NCBI GenBank assembly: GCA_963824645.1
Contig: CAWGQC010000005.1
Coordinates: 124,001-188,000 of the forward strand
DNA length: 64,000 nt
DNA from: Bog-756 sp963824645
GTDB lineage: Bacteria; Actinomycetota; Acidimicrobiia; Acidimicrobiales; RAAP-2
Direction of reading: 5' to 3'
Shown: piece by piece, positions 60,574 through 64,000 of the stretch
Layout: the number at the start of each line of letters is the position of its first letter
Numbering within the stretch: the stretch's first letter is position 1
The notes under the pieces: generated by a model
What the model was told of the DNA's origin: nothing
Databases searched by the model: none
Seen by the model: the letters and a program-made list of their open reading frames with translations, nothing else
Translations under genes and position numbers: made by a program

Positions 60574-61587
60574 TCAACCCCGGCTGGGACCGGCGGGGGC
60601 CGCGGCCCACGGCGGAGCCAGGCCCTCGATCGCAGCCTCGAGGCTGACGCCGATCGGAATGACCGCCATCACGGGAATTCCAACTCCGTTGGCCACGTAG
60701 CGGCCGACGTGGGCCCGACACTCATCGAACGATCCGTGGACGATGAGTGCATCCACGACCTCGTCGGGAATGCACTCCAGTGCGCCCTTCCGGTCTCCCG
60801 TGCGCCACGCCGTCCACATCGGTTCCAGCACCGATCCTCGACCCAGCCACCGGTGAAATTCGGCATAGACGCCAACGTTGAGATAGGCGGCGATCATCCG
60901 GCGTCCGACCGCCCGAACTGTCTCGGTGTCTTCTGATGGAATCACAAATATCCGGGCCGCTACCGGAATATCGGCTTCGAGCTCGGGGATCACCGCCGAG
61001 ACATCCTCGGCTGAAAGCCAATTGATGATGACGCCATCCGCCTCACGGCCGGCGAGCTTCAGCATGCCCGGCCGGAGAGCGGCCAAGAAAATGGGGGGCG
61101 GATGCTCGACGGGGCGGGCCAATCGGAAGCCGCGCACAGCAAATGTCGGATAGTCGTTGTCGACCTTCTCGCCCGCCAGTGCCGCCCTCAGAAACCGGAT
61201 GGTGTCGCGTACCCGCCGATAGGGCTCGGTGAACGGTATTCCGTTCCAACGGCTCACGATGACATCAGACGACGTTCCCAACCCGAGCGTGAATCGACCA
61301 GGGGCGGACTCGGCCATGGCGGCCACGCTCTGGGCCAGCAGGGCAGGACCACGGGTGTAGGCAGGGATGATGGCGACACCCAGGTTGAGGGTCGGCGACC
61401 ATGCCGAGGCCAGCGCCAGGGGTGTGAATCCGTCGGATCCGTCCGTTTCGGCTGACCACACGTCGGTGTAGCCCAGTCGGACCAGTTCGGCATACCACCG
61501 GCGATGATCCTCGAGCGTGACCCCGTCAAAGGGCACCGTAATGCCGTACCGGGGTCCGGGGGCTGTTTCGATCTTTCCTTGGGCCAT
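60574..61587 (-). CDS. LLM-class F420-dependent oxidoreductase
   Basis: 337 residues from the ATG at 61587 (GGAGG just upstream, short spacing; ATGs at 61614 and 61662 are alternatives). GYTDVWSAETDGSDGFTPLALAS, LGVAIIPAYTRGPALLAQSVAAMAESAPGRFTLGLGTSSDVIV and PIFLAALRPGMLKLAGREADGVIINWL are the family pattern. It is convergent with purE and divergent from the small hypothetical at 61624. It resembles the enzyme at 58859 only at the family level. Confidence 0.85.
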   Translation of the reverse strand: MAQGKIETAPGPRYGITVPFDGVTLEDHRRWYAELVRLGYTDVWSAETDGSDGFTPLALASAWSPTLNLGVAIIPAYTRGPALLAQSVAAMAESAPGRFTLGLGTSSDVIVSRWNGIPFTEPYRRVRDTIRFLRAALAGEKVDNDYPTFAVRGFRLARPVEHPPPIFLAALRPGMLKLAGREADGVIINWLSAEDVSAVIPELEADIPVAARIFVIPSEDTETVRAVGRRMIAAYLNVGVYAEFHRWLGRGSVLEPMWTAWRTGDRKGALECIPDEVVDALIVHGSFDECRAHVGRYVANGVGIPVMAVIPIGVSLEAAIEGLAPPWAAAPAGPSRG

Positions 61588-61623
61588 GACCTCCGTAATA
61601 CACCCTCCTGACATGCTCCACCC

Positions 61624-62025
61624 ATGAACCCCGACCGCGACCAGGCGACCCCGGCGACGCAACTCACGCTTCCTCTCCCCTACCCCGGTGTTCGTCCCGG
61701 GGTAGGCCTGCGGACCACCGAAGCGGAGCCGACCAGGGGGAAGGCGAGGGCGGTACTATCCGGCCATTCAGCCGGCGGCCCTGTGGTCGAGGACTCGCTC
61801 AGGCGCTCCGGTCCCTCACGGGCGGCGAGCAGGGCGGCTGCGCCCGCCGGGCGGCGTAGAGCCCGACCCTGGCGCCTCGACGAGCGGACATGTGAGATCG
61901 GTCGACGGGGCGTCGAAGCCGCCCGCGCCCTCCTGGGCGATCCCGGCAGCGGGGAGAGTCGGGACGGGGCTGGTCAGGTAGGGCCGTCCATGAGCGGTGG
62001 CAAAGGGGCGGGCCGCGCCGCCTGA
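61624..62025 (+). CDS. Small basic hypothetical protein, actinobacterial type
   Basis: 133 residues, Arg/Ala-rich. The segment PWRLDERTCEIGRRGVEAARALL is like the conserved core I recall from short uncharacterised actinobacterial proteins, which makes coding plausible. The rest is low-complexity. No strong ribosome site is seen. Confidence 0.5.
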   Translation: MNPDRDQATPATQLTLPLPYPGVRPGVGLRTTEAEPTRGKARAVLSGHSAGGPVVEDSLRRSGPSRAASRAAAPAGRRRARPWRLDERTCEIGRRGVEAARALLGDPGSGESRDGAGQVGPSMSGGKGAGRAA

Positions 62026-62038
62026 GAGCTGGCGGCAC

Positions 62039-62044
62039 TACGGT
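62039..62044 (+). promoter_or_regulatory. Candidate leaderless -10 box (TACGGT) for the YdjC-like gene
   Basis: TACGGT ends 7 nt before the ATG at 62052. Confidence 0.4.
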
Positions 62045-62051
62045 CAAGAAC

Positions 62052-62894
62052 ATGTCGTCCGTCGTTGACCGCCTGGGCTACCCGCCCGATGCCAAGTTAC
62101 TGATTCTCAACTGCGCCGATCTGGGTCTCTGTCATGCCGCCACTGTGGGCGTCTACGAGGCACTACGCGAGGGAATAGGCACCAGCGCCTCGTTGATTGT
62201 CCCTGCGCCATGGTCACGAGAATCGGCTTCACGATTTCGAGGAGAGGATGTCGGCGTTCAACTGACGCTCAATGCCGAGCTCGATCGCTATCGATGGGGG
62301 CCGATCACGCAGGCCCCGTCTCTGCTGGACGGTGATGGCGGGTTCCCCCGAACGGTGGACGACCTGTGGGATCACGCCGATGTGGACGAGGTGCGCAGAG
62401 AATGCCGGGCCCAAATTGAACGAGCCGTGCTGTGGGGATTCGATATCAGCTATCTCAATACCCATCTCGACGCCCTCGTCATGCGGCCCGAATTCTTCGA
62501 CGTCTATCTCGAGCTGGCCGTCGATTTCGGACTCCCCCTCCGCCTCCTCGGGGCCGAAGCAGAACCCAACGTGGGATTTCCCCTTCGTCAACTGGCGGCC
62601 GATGAAGGGGTTCTCTTTGCCGACCGCTTTGCCACACTGCCGGCCCGGGTCACCCGGCAATCCTTCGTCGACCTGTTTGGAGGACTGGAACCGGGCGTTA
62701 CTGAACTGACACTCCGTCCGGCCATCGACACACCGGAGTTACGGGCCATCGCGACGGACTGGCGAGAGCGGGTGGGTGACCACATCCTTTTGGTAGCCGA
62801 TCGCGGTTTCGGACAACTCATCGCCGAAGCAGGAGTCACTCTGATCGGTTATCGACAGTTGCGCGACGCCATGCGGGGCAGCCGGTCGGAATGA
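62052..62894 (+). CDS. ChbG/HpnK (YdjC-like) family protein with altered metal ligand
   Basis: 280 residues of the YdjC/ChbG-HpnK carbohydrate deacetylase family. The N-terminal NCADLGLC keeps one Asp (D23), and NTHLDALV keeps H138. The position normally His in GLHLTL is Gln (GVQLTL, Q70), which may remove one metal ligand. RWGP and RRECRAQIERA blocks agree with the family. Deacetylase activity is therefore uncertain. Probably leaderless. Confidence 0.75.
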   Translation: MSSVVDRLGYPPDAKLLILNCADLGLCHAATVGVYEALREGIGTSASLIVPAPWSRESASRFRGEDVGVQLTLNAELDRYRWGPITQAPSLLDGDGGFPRTVDDLWDHADVDEVRRECRAQIERAVLWGFDISYLNTHLDALVMRPEFFDVYLELAVDFGLPLRLLGAEAEPNVGFPLRQLAADEGVLFADRFATLPARVTRQSFVDLFGGLEPGVTELTLRPAIDTPELRAIATDWRERVGDHILLVADRGFGQLIAEAGVTLIGYRQLRDAMRGSRSE

Positions 62895-63205
62895 CACCGA
62901 GCCATGGCCTGAGGTAACCCATCGAGGATGACCCGATCCTCTGATCCGGTACCCGCCGGTCCACCGACCCGGCAGCGGTCGGGCCGGGACGGGTGGTTGG
63001 AAGCGGACGTCTCGGCGCCTCCCGGGCCTCCCGCCCTCCCGGGCCTCAGCCTGAGGACGCCGGTCGAAGTACCGGGCGGAGGTGCCTGGTTGGGGTTCGA
63101 ACCGGTCGGAGCTGGGATGGTCGGTACGATCCGCAGGCGCCCCGACCGAAATCGGGAAACAGTCCCCAGCCCAGGTGTCACCCCCGTTATCCTGAGGGAT
63201 CACCG
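62895..63205. other. Intergenic region with short repeats
   Basis: About 310 bp. CTCCCGGGCCTC occurs twice (near 63017-63049), followed by a CCTCAG-C-CTGAGG palindrome. A GGTTCGAACC sequence near 63094 resembles a T arm but no tRNA can be folded. An open frame at 62928 looks non-coding. GAGGGA just before 63206 serves the next gene. Confidence 0.4.
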
Positions 63206-64000
63206 ATGGGAGATGCAGTGGCCGACCCCGATGATCCGAACCTGAGCGGCGCCGGCATTGTCGATCTGTCGACCCGCCCGGTGGATACCGGGCCACCGGC
63301 TGGACTCAGCCCTCCGGATTCCGAGATTTCGGACTTTCCTCACCGCCTCGCTGACGGCGGTGACACCGGAGCAGACCTACTTCCGCCCGTAGCTCCCCAA
63401 GCCACGCTCGGGTCTCTTGGCTTGGACGACGAGAGACCGGAAGACAATGGCGCCTCTCCAATCCAGAGTGCCACCAGTGATCCTCTGGTGCTCGAAGGCC
63501 TGCTGTTGCTGGACCTGGAGGGAAACGAACCGATCGGCATCGACACCCTCACGTTCACCGATGACGGTATAGGCGTCACCCGATCCCGCGGCGACATCAC
63601 CCGAGTTCTTCCCTGGTCCTCAGTCGTCTCTCACGTCGTCGAGGCGTGGAGCGGGGGGATCGCACCAGAATGGTGGGTCGACCCGGAGCTCAACCGCAGT
63701 GATCCGGGTGACCGAGACCTGAGTTCGATCACGGACCCTGGTGCAACCAATCGACCGCTGCCGCATATCGAAGCAGGAGCGCTCATCGGAATCCAGACTT
63801 CTTCGGGCACCTACCGATTTCTACTGCCGGGCGGGAACGCTCCCCAGCTGTCACGCACGATCAACGCCCTGGTCGTCAAGCACCACGGAACGGCGGGAGC
63901 GTCCTCGGTGACGCGAGTCGTGGCCTGGGGGGAGGACATCGAACGTCGCAGTGTGAAACGCAAGCCGAAGAGAGAGATCGGCTGGCGCAAGATCCAACCG
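63206..64000 (+). CDS. Hypothetical protein, 3' end outside window
   Basis: An open frame of 265 codons from the ATG at 63206 (GAGGGA at ~8 nt) runs off the window without a stop. The first ~90 residues are Asp/Pro/Gly-rich and probably disordered. Then comes a beta-rich domain (LEGLLLLDLEGNEPIGIDTLTFTDDGIGVTRS... VLPWSSVVSHVVEAW) in which LPWSSV resembles loops of PH-like domains. A very basic segment (RRSVKRKPKREIGWRK) is at the edge. I do not recognise a family. Confidence 0.75.
   Translation, partial: MGDAVADPDDPNLSGAGIVDLSTRPVDTGPPAGLSPPDSEISDFPHRLADGGDTGADLLPPVAPQATLGSLGLDDERPEDNGASPIQSATSDPLVLEGLLLLDLEGNEPIGIDTLTFTDDGIGVTRSRGDITRVLPWSSVVSHVVEAWSGGIAPEWWVDPELNRSDPGDRDLSSITDPGATNRPLPHIEAGALIGIQTSSGTYRFLLPGGNAPQLSRTINALVVKHHGTAGASSVTRVVAWGEDIERRSVKRKPKREIGWRKIQP

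Noticed and set aside
63085..63110. T-arm-like GGTTCGAACC, possible tRNA or tRNA fragment
   Set aside because: No acceptor, D or anticodon stem can be folded around it, and the palindrome itself explains the resemblance.

Overview
The window is GC-rich DNA (roughly two thirds G+C by eye) from an actinobacterium, most likely Acidimicrobiia. The evidence is three F420-type luciferase-like oxidoreductases, mycothiol-linked families (HPDDE deacetylase, maleylpyruvate-isomerase-like DinB protein), DUF2630, and secreted proteins with GYWLVASDGG-type repeats. Many starts are GTG and many promoters look leaderless. No rRNA, CRISPR array, transposase or integrase was seen. Two single-base frameshifts, both at homopolymers, may be real or may be sequence errors.

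Layout. 1-2.5 kb: end of formate-THF ligase, a PhyH dioxygenase, tRNA-Gly(CCC) and DUF2630. 2.6-12 kb: two giant secreted repeat proteins flank a STAND/BTAD (SARP-like) regulator. Their last 868 bp are identical, and the regulator/surface-protein divergent promoter carries three GCTAAC repeats spaced exactly 11 bp. 12.2-16.7 kb: lipid/xenobiotic catabolism (acyl-CoA dehydrogenase, SDRs, SRPBCC, HSL-type esterase). 16.7-22.2 kb: a frameshifted NlpC/P60 cell-wall hydrolase, an MFS exporter, and a two-gene operon of a Gfo/Idh oxidoreductase and a sphingosine-phosphate-lyase-like PLP enzyme. 22.3-31.1 kb: three GGDEF-EAL proteins with small metabolic genes between them. 31-39.6 kb: an F420 enzyme, a copper chaperone plus CopA fused to an outer domain, a lipoprotein, an rRNA uridine methyltransferase and a nitroreductase. 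39.6-41.1 kb: tRNA-Gly(TCC) with a 42-nt truncated copy 1.4 kb upstream, enclosing a secreted-protein gene and AT-rich DNA (possible relic insertion). 41-47 kb: aldo/keto reductase, a fourth GGDEF-EAL protein, Ada-AlkA and Ogt DNA repair, and UspA. 47-53 kb: a soluble-adenylyl-cyclase-like giant protein and a GGEEF cyclase. 53-64 kb: housekeeping and accessory genes including DedA, PAP2, PurE, two F420 enzymes and a YdjC-like protein, with a truncated CDS at the right edge.

How it fits together. Four of the five c-di-GMP genes have their own upstream signal, and the fifth lies 16 nt behind one of the four. Those four genes and the cell-wall hydrolase carry a sigma-28 (FliA/WhiG) type element, TCAA or TAAA, exactly 16 nt, then a GCCGATAA-like box. 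Three of the five end 6-7 nt before a GTG start, implying leaderless mRNAs. In Streptomyces, WhiG is itself controlled by c-di-GMP through the anti-sigma factor RsiG, so this may be a feedback circuit linking c-di-GMP turnover with envelope remodelling. This is inferred from sequence pattern only. A second theme is the SARP-like regulator that probably switches the neighbouring surface-protein gene.
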